DNA of 64,000 nt from Dyadobacter bucti (GCF_005869225.1 NZ_SWFP01000004.1:558001-622000), one strand, 5' to 3'; shown: positions 35,495 through 45,238, numbered from the stretch's first letter. Notes: generated from the letters alone by a model not told the origin. A program made the numbers and translations.

Positions 35495-36823
35495 CTACTT
35501 TTTCCCTGAGCGTTTGATCGGTCTGCCGTACTTCTGCATTTTCTCTTGCGCGTGATTTCTTCTTACGTTGACTTTTTTGTTTTTATCCAGCTTCTCATGA
35601 AATGCAGCACCCACAGAATCTCTCTTTGGAAGCTTTACATCGATGCTCTTCATGAAAATTTTCGGTTCTTCGTCCGGTGTGAGTATTTCTGAAATTTTCA
35701 AATTGTCAGGAAGCGGCAGCTTTGGGATCTGATAGTTCATCAACCCCTCGATTTCTTCCAGAAAATCGTGCTCTTTTTCAGTAATAAAAGATATTGCAAT
35801 TCCCCGCTTATCGGCACGGCCGGTCCGTCCAATCCGGTGGATATAATTTTCCGGGATCTCCGGAATATCGAAATTGATAACATGGGACACTTCTGCAACA
35901 TCCAATCCCCGTGCAATGATATCAGTGGCGATCAGGATTCTGTAAGTTCCTTCATGGAATTGCTTGACGGAATTAAAACGATGATTTTGTTCCTTGTTGG
36001 AATGAATAACCCCGATTTTATTGAGATATCCCAGCTCAAGTTGTGCATAGAGCTGGTCAGCAAGCTTCTTCGTAGCAACGAAAATCAGTACCTTATTCAT
36101 ATCTTCGTTCTGATCGAACAGAAGATCAAGCAAATTGACCTTGGTATAAAAGTTCGGAACGAAATAGGCCTGCTGTTCGATATTTTCAAGAGGCGTACCC
36201 ACCGGCGCTGCTTCTATCCTCACCGGATTGTTGAAGTATGTCTTCATCAAATTCTCCACTTCCTCCGTAATCGTGGCAGAAAAAAGCAGGTTTTGTCTTT
36301 TTTGCGGTATGAGGTCAAGGATGTTTCTTAGCTGCGTCCGAAATCCGAGATTCAGCATTTCATCCACCTCGTCGATAACAAGCTTCTTTATGGCTTTGGT
36401 TTTCAGAGATCCGTTTAATGCAAGGTCAAGAAGTCTTCCAGGTGTGGCGATAACGATATCAGCACCATTTTTGAGTTCGGCCATTTGTACCTTGATATTC
36501 CCTCCGCCGTAAACGCCCACTACTTCGAGAGTCATGTAGGCACTCAGCTTTTTGACTTCCTCTACAACCTGGACAACAAGCTCGCGCGTTGGAACGAGCA
36601 CAAGAAGTTGAGGGAGCCGGTCTTTGGAGAATTCAATCTGGCGGAGTGTAGGCAAAAGATATGCGAATGTTTTTCCGGTTCCGGTCTGTGCAATCCCGCA
36701 CACATCTTTACCCGACATCATCACAGAAAATACCTTTTGCTGAATGGTCGTTGGGGTAGTATATCCCAGATCGGCCAGCGCATTTAGCAAAGGTTTGTTG
36801 AGATTTAATTCTTCAAAAGTCAT
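35495..36823 (-). CDS. DEAD-box ATP-dependent RNA helicase
   Basis: A 442-residue RNA helicase. Motif Q lies near LNKPLLNALADLGYTTPTTIQ, motif I is AQTGTGKT (60-67), motif II reads DEVD in VIDEVDEMLNLGF, motif III is SAT, and motif VI is HRIGRTGRADKRG. The C-terminal tail is basic (LDKNKKVNVRRNHAQEKM and PIKRSGKK), as in cold-adaptation or ribosome-assembly helicases such as RhlE. The exact function cannot be read. A TACCTTTG promoter box is upstream and a hairpin terminator downstream. Confidence 0.93.
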   Translation of the reverse strand: MTFEELNLNKPLLNALADLGYTTPTTIQQKVFSVMMSGKDVCGIAQTGTGKTFAYLLPTLRQIEFSKDRLPQLLVLVPTRELVVQVVEEVKKLSAYMTLEVVGVYGGGNIKVQMAELKNGADIVIATPGRLLDLALNGSLKTKAIKKLVIDEVDEMLNLGFRTQLRNILDLIPQKRQNLLFSATITEEVENLMKTYFNNPVRIEAAPVGTPLENIEQQAYFVPNFYTKVNLLDLLFDQNEDMNKVLIFVATKKLADQLYAQLELGYLNKIGVIHSNKEQNHRFNSVKQFHEGTYRILIATDIIARGLDVAEVSHVINFDIPEIPENYIHRIGRTGRADKRGIAISFITEKEHDFLEEIEGLMNYQIPKLPLPDNLKISEILTPDEEPKIFMKSIDVKLPKRDSVGAAFHEKLDKNKKVNVRRNHAQEKMQKYGRPIKRSGKK

Positions 36824-36845
36824 GTTACAAGTTCCTTATAAATGA

Positions 36846-36853
36846 CAAAGGTA
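36846..36853 (-). promoter_or_regulatory. -7 box (TACCTTTG) of the helicase gene
   Basis: An exact TAnnTTTG match on the minus strand, 22 bases before the ATG. An imperfect TTGG about 20 bases upstream may be the -33 element. Confidence 0.45.
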
Positions 36854-36942
36854 CTTTTAATCTCGAAGCCAAGGGCTCTTGTGATCAAAAATACCAATGT
36901 GGTTTGTCTCGGAACGCTAATCCGAACGGTCGCTTTCTACAT

Positions 36943-37578
36943 TCAGCGCGTTCTTAGCCTGCCGGTGTTTTTATCGAACGTTCCCAGTGGGAAGCTGAGA
37001 CCGGCGTTAAAGCCCCAGTTGTTGTTTTTGATATTCTGGTTGTTAGCGCGCGTTATATCCAGCAATCCCAATCCATAGCGGACATCCAGATTAAGCCATA
37101 TTTTTCGCTGTAACCTATAATTGAGCCCACCCCCGAAAGTGAGTCCGAGATCAAACGGATTATAGACCCGGTTGTTGGTATCGCCGTTAATATTGTTGCC
37201 ATTTTTATCCCTCGCACCAACCAAAAAATTCAGACTCGGTCCCAGGAAGATTTTCGGGCGCAGTTTGTCTCCGAAACGGCCAAAGAAAAAAGTGGCCAGA
37301 AGAGGCGCCTGAATGTAATTGAGGTTGGTTTCAGCGGTTTTATTTGAATTTTGGGCACCCATTTGTGTAAAAAGAAGTTGTCCGGAAAAACCAAAACCTG
37401 TTTTAGCGCTGTAATTATAGAAGCCACCAATGGTCAATCCGGGTTTCCATTTTGTATCCGAAACGTCTCCTCTAAAATTAGCCAGCGAAAGTCCCGCGAT
37501 GGGGCCGATAGATACATTTTCCTGAGCATGTGCGAAAGAGGAACATAGTGCGATCAACAGAATAATACAATTTTTCAT
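36943..37578 (-). CDS. outer-membrane beta-barrel protein (PorT-like family)
   Basis: A 211-residue secreted protein. The signal peptide MKNCIILLIALCSSFAHA is followed by alternating aromatic/hydrophobic strands typical of an eight- to ten-stranded barrel: SIGPIAGLSLANF, PGLTIGGFYNYSAKTGFGFSGQ and KIFLGPSLNFLVGARD are strand-turn segments. This matches the short outer-membrane-protein family (PF13568-like) of Bacteroidetes. No ligand or partner can be inferred. Confidence 0.85.
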   Translation of the reverse strand: MKNCIILLIALCSSFAHAQENVSIGPIAGLSLANFRGDVSDTKWKPGLTIGGFYNYSAKTGFGFSGQLLFTQMGAQNSNKTAETNLNYIQAPLLATFFFGRFGDKLRPKIFLGPSLNFLVGARDKNGNNINGDTNNRVYNPFDLGLTFGGGLNYRLQRKIWLNLDVRYGLGLLDITRANNQNIKNNNWGFNAGLSFPLGTFDKNTGRLRTR

Positions 37579-37747
37579 TTTAATGATTTGAATAAAGTTC
37601 GCTAGCCAGACTACAAATTACATTCCTGTGTGACAATCTGGGCGTCTGTTCTGCTAAACCTCTATCTGGTAGTTCTCTTGTTGGTTTTATTCGTTAATTT
37701 ATATTTACGAATATCGGGGCGAAACGTGGAAATTTGTCTACAACCGA

Positions 37748-38824
37748 TCACTGCCCTTCATCTTCCTCAAACGGCTGATTGGGAATCTGGTATGTTTTCA
37801 GATACGCTTTTAGCTGGGATGGCACCTTCCAGTGTTTCAGGAGGTTTTTGATGTTTTTGATCTCGGTTTTCATTTCATTCACATTTGTATTGAATTTTAC
37901 AATAACTGTCGTAAGTGAATTTGCGTGCTGGTAGGGAAGTCCGCAAATTGCTGAGATCTCCTTCTGGATTTTTTCCTTTTCCGTTTCAAGGTCTTCTACC
38001 TGCTGCCGGAGGATTTTGTTGTAATAATTTAGCTGATTTTTAGTGAGGTTCTCCAGATGGTCCTGGTCTATTCTTTCAAATTCGATCTGAAGTTTCAACA
38101 ACTGCAACATATTGTTTTCCTGATATGCTTGCGTAACACGCTGCATGATTTCCGTTTTACGCAGTTTTTCGGTTTCATCCTTTTCGCGATCCGGGTGAAA
38201 TGCCTTGACAAGGTCCATATATACATTTCGGACAGACTTAGTGATTTTCTGCATATCCTTGCGTTCCTTTCCCTCGGCAATTTGCTGTCTCACACGCTCA
38301 TTTCGTTGTTCTTCCCTGATACGCTGCTGATCTTCAACCGGAAGTTCGTGAAAAGGTCGGTTTAGGTCTGGTTCTTTTCCGGCTTCATCTTCAAGCAGGA
38401 AGGCAGGGTCTGTTATTTTTTGACCATCTACTGCTCGTTCCTGTGCCAGGATAGTTTCAATATCGACCTCGCTGTATTTATTAAAAACCGGCTTCAGTTC
38501 TGCAAATCCATGGTTTGAGATCAAATCTAGCGCACTTTCCGTGATCAGATAAGCCAGCTTGGTCTGATATGCTTTGCGAAAAAGATCACCGGAATAAGTC
38601 CGGTCCATGAGAAGTACGATTTCTGCCCGGTAGGTCTGATATTCTCTGATCAGTGGATTAAGGTCTGTTGGGATGCGGCTGATCATTTGCTCGCAGGCAG
38701 CTTGCAGCTCAGGTATCAGGCGGTCAAGCTGTTCGATTTTTTCAGAAAGCTGATTAAATTCTTTCTGTCGTTTGTTGAGAACGGAGGCAGATTCACCAAT
38801 ATATAATACAGATGTTTGAGACAT
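37748..38824 (-). CDS. coiled-coil protein with a J-domain-like segment
   Basis: A 358-residue soluble protein, mostly helical. Residues 15-60 and 255-330 are predicted coiled coils. Residues about 198-245 resemble a DnaJ J-domain: VYMDLVKAFHPDREKD with the HPD triad at 210-212, then MQRVTQAYQENNML, equivalent to the final J-domain helix. There is no G/F or zinc region, so it would be a class C-like co-chaperone that recruits DnaK to a special client. The partner is unknown. It follows the DMT transporter by 30 bases, but a promoter-like block lies in that overlap. Confidence 0.7.
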   Translation of the reverse strand: MSQTSVLYIGESASVLNKRQKEFNQLSEKIEQLDRLIPELQAACEQMISRIPTDLNPLIREYQTYRAEIVLLMDRTYSGDLFRKAYQTKLAYLITESALDLISNHGFAELKPVFNKYSEVDIETILAQERAVDGQKITDPAFLLEDEAGKEPDLNRPFHELPVEDQQRIREEQRNERVRQQIAEGKERKDMQKITKSVRNVYMDLVKAFHPDREKDETEKLRKTEIMQRVTQAYQENNMLQLLKLQIEFERIDQDHLENLTKNQLNYYNKILRQQVEDLETEKEKIQKEISAICGLPYQHANSLTTVIVKFNTNVNEMKTEIKNIKNLLKHWKVPSQLKAYLKTYQIPNQPFEEDEGQ

Positions 38825-38844
38825 AAGGGGGAGATGTGAATTGT

Positions 38845-38858
38845 GGTGTAAAGTTATA
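38845..38858 (-). promoter_or_regulatory. -7 region (TATAACTTTACACC) of the J-like gene
   Basis: Identical over 14 bases to the block at 31421-31434. It overlaps the end of the DMT gene. Confidence 0.4.
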
Positions 38859-39768
38859 ACCCCAATTCCTGATAAGAAATTAAAATGATCGCGACAACGG
38901 CGAGAATAAGGCCAAGCTTGTTGAGTTTGCTAAGCTGCTCTTTGTATATAAGCCAGGCGGCGAACGCGGAAACAAGCATGGTTAGGATGTTATAAATCGG
39001 AAACACATAGGCTGCGCTGTTTCCGAAAGAAGCCAATGCGAGCAACAAAAAATACAACGAAAGGAAATTGGGTATCCCCAGAATCATCCCTCCGACAACG
39101 CCGCGCACCTGTATTGTCTCACCGTTAAAGATAAGTTTGTAAAGCAATAACGTAGAGCCTATTATGACTGCACCGATACAGGCAATAATCATGAAAACCG
39201 TGGTTTGTCCGGGCAGGTAATATTTTACAGACAAATAATTGATCAGGGTATTGTTGGTGCCTGAAGCCAGAAAAGTGAGTGCAGGGAGAATCAAGAGCCA
39301 GTTAGCCGGGGAGGTTGTCCCATTTTGGGCTGTACTTGTTTTTTCTTTTTTATGGATAGCACCTAATGCCAGTGCTGCCAGAGCCAGTATCAAGCCTGCA
39401 TAGTTGACTGCGGTGAAGTTTTTATTGTTATTTTTAAACACAAAAAGCCCGAAGATAACCGGTATTACCAGCGACATATTCCCGGCAAGCGACGCTGCTG
39501 TCACGCTCACTTTCTGAGCTGAAAGCCCTATGAGCATGAATGCTGTAACAAACATGCTGCCGAGTGCGAGCGTAAGTAATGTACCTTCTGAATGCCAGGA
39601 AACATGACTGAAAGCGTCTAAATCAGGTGTCAGGACCAGGCCGGTGAGTACGCATGAATAATAGTTGAAAACAACGGCATGAAAAGAATTTACCTGATAA
39701 CGCGGATATGCACGCATGATCAGGTAAAGAGTTACGGTGAAAAAAACCGACAACAGAAAATATAACAT
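38854..39768 (-). CDS. EamA/DMT family transporter
   Basis: A 304-residue membrane protein with about ten helices in two repeats, of the drug/metabolite transporter superfamily. The first repeat contains YYSCVLTGLVLTPD and the second ends NILTMLVSAFAAWLIYKEQL followed by LNKLGLILAVVAIILISY. The substrate is unknown. The start is five bases after the purN stop codon, so the two are probably one transcript, although a functional link to purine synthesis is not implied. Confidence 0.85.
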   Translation of the reverse strand: MLYFLLSVFFTVTLYLIMRAYPRYQVNSFHAVVFNYYSCVLTGLVLTPDLDAFSHVSWHSEGTLLTLALGSMFVTAFMLIGLSAQKVSVTAASLAGNMSLVIPVIFGLFVFKNNNKNFTAVNYAGLILALAALALGAIHKKEKTSTAQNGTTSPANWLLILPALTFLASGTNNTLINYLSVKYYLPGQTTVFMIIACIGAVIIGSTLLLYKLIFNGETIQVRGVVGGMILGIPNFLSLYFLLLALASFGNSAAYVFPIYNILTMLVSAFAAWLIYKEQLSKLNKLGLILAVVAIILISYQELGL

Positions 39769-39773
39769 ATTAA

Positions 39774-40346
39774 TTAAGGCTGACCGGAAAGGATCTGGTC
39801 TATGACACGTGGATAGTTTTCGTGTTCCAATTTATGAATTTTATTGGCTACATCATCCGGAGTGTCCGAAGGGTCGATGTCACAGGATGCCTGGAAAATG
39901 ATATCCCCTTCGTCGTAGTGATGGTTAACATAATGAATGCTGATGCCCGATTCTTTTTCTCCGGCTTTCACGACCGCTTCGTGCACGTGATGGCCGTACA
40001 TACCTTTACCGCCATATTTGGGTAACAATGCAGGATGAATATTGATCATACGTTTCGGGAAGGCATCCACAAGAAAGGGAGGTACTAGCATCATAAACCC
40101 AGCAAGCACAACCAGATCTATACCCTCGTTCTGTAAAATCTGCTGGATCTTCCCGGTTTCGTAAAATGTCTTTTTATCAAAAAAAACTACCGGTATCTGT
40201 AACTTACAAGCTCTTTTAATGACGCCGGCCTGCGGATTATTGGTAAAAATGAGTGATACTTCCACATCATCCCGGTGTAAAAAGTACAAGCAGATTTGTT
40301 CTGCGTTTGAACCGGATCCTGAGGCAAAAATGGCAAGTCTTTTCAT
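39774..40346 (-). CDS. purN: phosphoribosylglycinamide formyltransferase
   Basis: A 190-residue enzyme that transfers formyl from 10-formyl-THF to GAR, step three of purine synthesis. LAIFASGSGSNAEQI is the N-terminal phosphate-binding segment, LVVLAGFMMLVPPFLVDAF the folate-site region, INIHPALLPKYGGKGMYG carries the catalytic Asn/His, and HYVNHHYDEGDIIFQ the catalytic Asp. Start at ATG 40346; the longer open frame to 40454 covers non-coding sequence. Confidence 0.95.
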   Translation of the reverse strand: MKRLAIFASGSGSNAEQICLYFLHRDDVEVSLIFTNNPQAGVIKRACKLQIPVVFFDKKTFYETGKIQQILQNEGIDLVVLAGFMMLVPPFLVDAFPKRMINIHPALLPKYGGKGMYGHHVHEAVVKAGEKESGISIHYVNHHYDEGDIIFQASCDIDPSDTPDDVANKIHKLEHENYPRVIDQILSGQP

Positions 40347-40403
40347 TATGATTGGATGTAGTATTAGAATAAATTTTATTTCAAGTAATATTTGTTCTAC
40401 AAA

Positions 40404-40447
40404 GCTATAAAAAAGAACGACTTTCGGCGTGCAAACGAAAGTCGTTC
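40404..40447 (-). terminator. terminator of the secreted-protein gene at 40485
   Basis: AACGACTTTCG and CGAAAGTCGTT form an 11-bp stem with a nine-base loop. The minus-strand reading continues into CTTTTTTAT. Confidence 0.8.
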
Positions 40448-40484
40448 CTGTCATTTATTGTAAAATCAGGCGCTAATTCATCTA

Positions 40485-41180
40485 TTAGTAGATTTTGGTG
40501 AGCTCGCTGTAACCCATCAGCTTTCCTTTCCGGTAGGTTTCAGTTTTTAAATCCCATATCACACCAGGCGCACGGTAAGATACACTGGACATTTCCATCT
40601 TTACCGGAAAACCCATTACCATCTCCATATTCAGATCTGAATTGATTTTATATGCATCAAACGTCCCGGCCGGAATAGTTAGTTTTTCCTGGCTTGCTAC
40701 GTTCCGATTTTTAATATACATATTAAAGTTAACAGCCATCGGTCCCGACGTACCAGTGCCTTTTACAGATGCATCTTTTAATTTTTCGCCTACCGTATAT
40801 TGGGCAGGAAACTCGATATTATCATAAGTGAACTTCATCTCCATGTTCTGGAATGATTTAAGTTGTTCCTGGCTGATCAACGAATTGGCATCCAGGATCA
40901 GTGTTTTGCCGTCACATATCATTTTGTAGGTATTCTTGATTTCCGACTTTCCTTTGTTATTAAACGATTCCATATCAATCGTAATAACCGTGTTGCTTCC
41001 CTGCGTTTCTACTTTTGCGATCTTGTAATCCAGTTTTCCGATCGATTTCCCTTTTGCATCGTAGTTGTTCATTTCGAATCCGCCGCCCTGTTTCATTTTG
41101 ATCCCTGCGCATTCCTGGGCCGCAACCTGCATGCTCGTGATGATCAAAAGAAGGAAACTTAATAGTGTATGCTTTTTCAT
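40485..41180 (-). CDS. secreted hypothetical protein (DUF3108/TapB-like)
   Basis: A 231-residue protein with a signal peptide cleaved after VAAQ (about residue 22). The body is beta-rich and includes FEMNNYDAKGKSIGKLDYKI and a C-terminal KLTIPAGTFDAYKINSDLNM segment, which resembles the DUF3108-like TapB family of Bacteroidetes. It is probably periplasmic or surface exposed. The function is unknown. It is a single gene with its own terminator. Confidence 0.75.
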   Translation of the reverse strand: MKKHTLLSFLLLIITSMQVAAQECAGIKMKQGGGFEMNNYDAKGKSIGKLDYKIAKVETQGSNTVITIDMESFNNKGKSEIKNTYKMICDGKTLILDANSLISQEQLKSFQNMEMKFTYDNIEFPAQYTVGEKLKDASVKGTGTSGPMAVNFNMYIKNRNVASQEKLTIPAGTFDAYKINSDLNMEMVMGFPVKMEMSSVSYRAPGVIWDLKTETYRKGKLMGYSELTKIY

Positions 41181-41284
41181 AGTGCTTGTGATTGATTTTA
41201 TTGTTAAGAGTAAAGATACCTTTTCGGGTCAGTATTTTTTACCGCCGGTTACGTAAATTGATTAAACGGAAAACACGGGTTTTT

Positions 41285-42166
41285 CTACGTCCAGATCATC
41301 GTAATGAGGCCCAGCAGCATAATGACCTTGCATAAGTTGCTGATTTGCCGGAAGTCCTTTCGCGTGTCGGCCCGTATCAGTTTGACAGCCAGCCAGGAAA
41401 CAGGGATAAGCAGCAGCGAGAAGAGTAAAACCAGGAGATTATTGTCGAGCGCACGCGCCATGATGAACAGTGTCATGACAAAAAGTGCAAGTACTGCATA
41501 AAGGAAATTTTTTGTACGGCGGATACCCCAAACAATCGGAAGTGTCCGGCAGCCGTGGGCAGAATCCCCTTTTATATCCTCCATATCTTTGACAATTTCA
41601 CGGATAAGCGATATGAAAAAGGAGAAAACCGCATAAATGAAAACGAGGTGGCGGTTCGCAGGGTATTCCACCGTCAGGATCAGGAGTGTGAAGCCGGTTA
41701 ACAATGACACGATAAGATTCCCGATGAAGGGCAGGCGTTTGTACCGCTCGGAATAAAACCAGAGCAAGGTGATCGAAAATACATTGATAATAAATATATA
41801 AGGACTCACAAACAAACCCATAATGGCGCCCAGGACATTTAGTACCTGATGTGCGCCCATTGCCCACCTTCGTTTGAGGTACCGGCCTACCACTACACGT
41901 TCCGGTTTGTTGACAATATCAATTTTGATGTCGAAATAATCATTGATAATATACCCCGCCGCTGCGATGCAAACGGTGGATAAGGATAAGACAAACATAT
42001 CTGCATCGGTGATAATGCTGCGCCAGTCCTGTCTTGGGCCAATCAGGAGAATGCGTGTAAGATATTGTGTAAGTGCAACAATGACAAGGTTCGACATGCG
42101 TACCAGTCGTGCACTTCCGGCAATATAATCCCGCAATCTGATTTTTGGTCTGGAAGACACATTCAT
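41285..42166 (-). CDS. UbiA family prenyltransferase
   Basis: A 293-residue membrane enzyme with about eight helices. The two Asp-rich prenyl-diphosphate motifs are visible: NDYFDIKIDIVNKPERVV (about 71-88, NDxxD type) and DMEDIKGDSAHGCRTLP (about 193-209). It transfers an isoprenoid to an acceptor. The group in Bacteroidetes is often annotated as geranylgeranylglycerol-phosphate geranylgeranyltransferase, but a quinone or other acceptor is possible. It is divergent from bshA. Confidence 0.88.
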   Translation of the reverse strand: MNVSSRPKIRLRDYIAGSARLVRMSNLVIVALTQYLTRILLIGPRQDWRSIITDADMFVLSLSTVCIAAAGYIINDYFDIKIDIVNKPERVVVGRYLKRRWAMGAHQVLNVLGAIMGLFVSPYIFIINVFSITLLWFYSERYKRLPFIGNLIVSLLTGFTLLILTVEYPANRHLVFIYAVFSFFISLIREIVKDMEDIKGDSAHGCRTLPIVWGIRRTKNFLYAVLALFVMTLFIMARALDNNLLVLLFSLLLIPVSWLAVKLIRADTRKDFRQISNLCKVIMLLGLITMIWT

Positions 42167-42345
42167 GGAGGTTATTCAAAATAGAAGGTTGGGACGATAA
42201 AATTATTCATTTAAAAGCATTAACGATAATTCTTGACATCTTTATCCATTTGTGTGGGATAAAAAAGAGGCATTTGTTGTTAGCTGTTTACGATCTGTAA
42301 ATCGCAGATCTGTCTGACGTGACTTTCAACTATCAAAATAAAATT

Positions 42346-43482
42346 ATGAAAATTGGTATTGTATGCTATCCTACCTTCGGAGGAAGCGGTGTGGTAGCTA
42401 CCGAACTTGGGAAAGCACTTGCAAAAGCTGGTCATCAGGTTCATTTTATTACGTACTCCCAACCTCAGAGACTCGACTTTTTTAATGAAAACCTTTATTA
42501 CCATGAAGTAAATATACCTTCATATCCACTGTTTCAATATGCTCCTTACGAGTCGGCGCTTTCCAGCGAAATGGTGCATGTGGTGACCAATGCAGGTCTT
42601 GATTTATTGCATGTGCACTACGCTATACCCCATGCTTCGTCGGCATATTTGGCCAAACAGATCCTTGCGCAGCAAGGGATCCATATTCCGGTCATCACTA
42701 CTTTACATGGAACAGATATCACGCTGGTTGGAAAAGACGCATCTTTTGAACCTGTTGTGACGTTCAGCATTAACCAGTCAGATGGCATCACGGCTGTTTC
42801 TGAATCCTTGAAAGCCGATACATACGGTCATTTCAATATTACCAAGGACATCGAGGTGATTCCCAATTTTATTGATCTGGACCGTTTCAACCGTCAGAAA
42901 AAGGAACATTTTAAACTGGCCATTTGCCCGAACAATGAAAAGCTGATCGTACATACTTCCAATTTCAGGAAAGTGAAAAGGATCGATGACGTCATCATGG
43001 TATTCAGCAAGCTGAGAGAATTACTCCCAAGCAAGTTGCTTTTGGTTGGCGATGGCCCGGACCGTGCGCGTATCGAACGTTTGTGCAAAGACCTTGATAT
43101 GCTTGCTGATGTAAGGTTTCTAGGAAAGCTGGATGCGATCGAAGAAGTACTTTCAGTAGCAGACCTGTTCCTGATGCCTTCAGAATCGGAAAGCTTCGGA
43201 CTGGCGGCTCTGGAAGCATTAGCCTGTGAAGTTCCGCTGATCACTTCCAATGCAGGAGGTTTACCAGAACTGAACTTGCATGGCGTTACCGGGTTTTTGA
43301 GCAATGTAGGTGATGTGGACGATATGGTACGTAATGCAGCTTATGTGTTGCATGATGATAATCTGCCAAGATTCAAGGTCAACGCGCTCGCGCGGGCAAA
43401 AGAATTTGATGTTGCCAGGATATTGCCGCATTATGAGGCATATTATGAGCGTGTTGTAGAAAACAGCAAGGCCGCAATCTGA
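42346..43482 (+). CDS. bshA: N-acetyl-alpha-D-glucosaminyl L-malate synthase
   Basis: A 378-residue GT4 glycosyltransferase that joins UDP-GlcNAc and L-malate, the first step of bacillithiol synthesis. MKIGIVCYPTFGGSGVVATE, VITTLHGTDITLVG and the C-terminal ExxxxxE region in LMPSESESFGLAALEA are the BshA hallmarks. Start at ATG 42346; an upstream GTG at 42319 is in frame. No bshB or bshC is in the window, as is common in Bacteroidetes where these are unlinked. Confidence 0.93.
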   Translation: MKIGIVCYPTFGGSGVVATELGKALAKAGHQVHFITYSQPQRLDFFNENLYYHEVNIPSYPLFQYAPYESALSSEMVHVVTNAGLDLLHVHYAIPHASSAYLAKQILAQQGIHIPVITTLHGTDITLVGKDASFEPVVTFSINQSDGITAVSESLKADTYGHFNITKDIEVIPNFIDLDRFNRQKKEHFKLAICPNNEKLIVHTSNFRKVKRIDDVIMVFSKLRELLPSKLLLVGDGPDRARIERLCKDLDMLADVRFLGKLDAIEEVLSVADLFLMPSESESFGLAALEALACEVPLITSNAGGLPELNLHGVTGFLSNVGDVDDMVRNAAYVLHDDNLPRFKVNALARAKEFDVARILPHYEAYYERVVENSKAAI

Positions 43483-43535
43483 GGCGGGTATAATATTTTT
43501 AGGTCTGGCGCTTTAACACCATAAAGCGCCAGACT

Positions 43536-44843
43536 ATGTTACCCAATATTCCGTATACCAGTTTCAAAAGAGTAGTGATAGTCGGGGCGGGATTTGGCGG
43601 CCTCTCGCTTGCCAGGGAAATCGCAAAAAGAGAAGATTTGCAGGTTGTGCTCATCGACCGAAATAACTACCATCAGTTTCAGCCACTCTATTACCAGGTT
43701 GCCATGGCCGGGCTTGAACCCAGCTCCATTTCTTTCCCGCTTCGAAAAATTTTCCAATCCAAAACAAACGTGCACATTCGTATCACGGAGGTGCATGGCG
43801 TAAATCCTGACAGGAAATCCATAGATACCAGTCTGGGTGAAATCACATACGATTACCTTGTGATAGCCACGGGCGCGTGTACCAATTATTTTGGAATGAA
43901 AGAAATCGAAGAACGGGCGATTCCAATGAAAACGGTATCCGAAGCGCTGGCCCTCAGAAACCGGATATTACAGAATTTTGAGGACGCTTTATCTGTGGAT
44001 TCAGAAGATGAGCGGCAAGGTTTGATGAGCGTGGTGGTGGTAGGGGGCGGCCCTACCGGCGTTGAGCTTTCAGGTACTTTGGCTGAAATGAAACACTTTA
44101 TTCTCCCGAAAGATTACCCCGAAATGGATTTCAAGGCCATGCAGATATACCTTCTGGAAGCAGCGGATGAATTGCTGGGCGCGATGTCCGATGAATCGTC
44201 AAAAAAATCGATGGAGTATCTTGAGAAAATGGGCGTAAATGTTGAGACCGGGCAGGTTGTTACTTCTTTTGACGGTAAATATGTTACCACCAAGCAGGGA
44301 ATGCGGATTCGTGCAGACAATCTTGTATGGGCAGCAGGTGTAAAAGCCAATCCTTTGAAAGGATTGGATCCAAAAGTGATTGTACGCGGGGGTCGCATCA
44401 AAGTTGATACCTACAACCGGGTTGAGGGCTATGATACAATTTTTGCATTGGGCGATGTGGCCCACATGAGCGAGGGAAAATGGGAAAACGGTCATCCGCA
44501 GCTAGCTCAGCCCGCGATACAGCAGGGCAAGGCGCTCGCACGAAATGTATGGAGGGTAATGGACGGGAAGAAGGCAATTCCGTTTAGTTACAAAGATTTA
44601 GGTTCTATGGCTACAGTGGGGCGCAACAGGGCCGTTGTGGATCTGCCATTTGTTAAATTTCAGGGATTTCTTGCATGGCTGACCTGGATGTTCGTACACC
44701 TTATATCAATAGTCGGGGTAAAAAACCGGGTTCTGATCCTGATCAACTGGCTTTGGAATTATGTAACCTACGATCAGTCACTCAGGCTGATATTGCGACC
44801 GAAATCCATGGATAAAAATCTCAAGAATGAAGAAGTTGTGTGA
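43536..44843 (+). CDS. ndh: type II NADH:quinone oxidoreductase (NDH-2)
   Basis: A 435-residue FAD enzyme that passes electrons from NADH to menaquinone without pumping protons. The FAD motif VVIVGAGFGGLSLAREI lies at about 13-29, the NADH motif VVVVGGGPTGVELSGTLAE at about 165-183, and FALGDVAH near 300. The C-terminal amphipathic/hydrophobic segment (FLAWLTWMFVHLISIVG) anchors it to the inner membrane. It lies 53 bases downstream of bshA, possibly co-transcribed. Confidence 0.9.
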   Translation: MLPNIPYTSFKRVVIVGAGFGGLSLAREIAKREDLQVVLIDRNNYHQFQPLYYQVAMAGLEPSSISFPLRKIFQSKTNVHIRITEVHGVNPDRKSIDTSLGEITYDYLVIATGACTNYFGMKEIEERAIPMKTVSEALALRNRILQNFEDALSVDSEDERQGLMSVVVVGGGPTGVELSGTLAEMKHFILPKDYPEMDFKAMQIYLLEAADELLGAMSDESSKKSMEYLEKMGVNVETGQVVTSFDGKYVTTKQGMRIRADNLVWAAGVKANPLKGLDPKVIVRGGRIKVDTYNRVEGYDTIFALGDVAHMSEGKWENGHPQLAQPAIQQGKALARNVWRVMDGKKAIPFSYKDLGSMATVGRNRAVVDLPFVKFQGFLAWLTWMFVHLISIVGVKNRVLILINWLWNYVTYDQSLRLILRPKSMDKNLKNEEVV

Positions 44844-44970
44844 GAAAACCGCTCGTAACATCATGAAACCTTTCCCGTGCCCGATTGGATCATTCGCTAG
44901 GTTTTAGTTATCTTCGTGTGTTATTCTTTGTTAGGTTTGCGTTATACATAGCGTATTAAACTATTGAAAA

Positions 44971-45219
44971 ATGAAACTCGTATTCAACATAATCCTCATA
45001 TTTCTGCTCCTGATAGCGTTTGTACCTTTTTTCCGGAGATTTATTTTCCATTTGCTGGTAGGACGGCAATTAATCAAGGAGCAAGAAAGGCAGTTCAAGG
45101 CACAGCAACAGCAGCGAAATACCAATCCTGGTGTGAAAGTCGATAATGTTCCGCCGGATCAGAATCCATCGTCCCGCTACCGTGGAGGTGAATATGTCGA
45201 TTATGAAGAAGTGAAATAA
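44971..45219 (+). CDS. small membrane protein, DUF4834-like
   Basis: An 82-residue protein with one N-terminal hydrophobic helix (about 4-20), a Gln-rich linker and a C-terminal GGEYVDYEEVK motif. The layout matches the DUF4834 family of Bacteroidetes, assigned here from memory of its GEYxDxEEV ending. Function unknown. It ends just before a bidirectional terminator. Confidence 0.75.
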   Translation: MKLVFNIILIFLLLIAFVPFFRRFIFHLLVGRQLIKEQERQFKAQQQQRNTNPGVKVDNVPPDQNPSSRYRGGEYVDYEEVK

Positions 45220-45238
45220 TAGATTTTAGCACCAGTAT

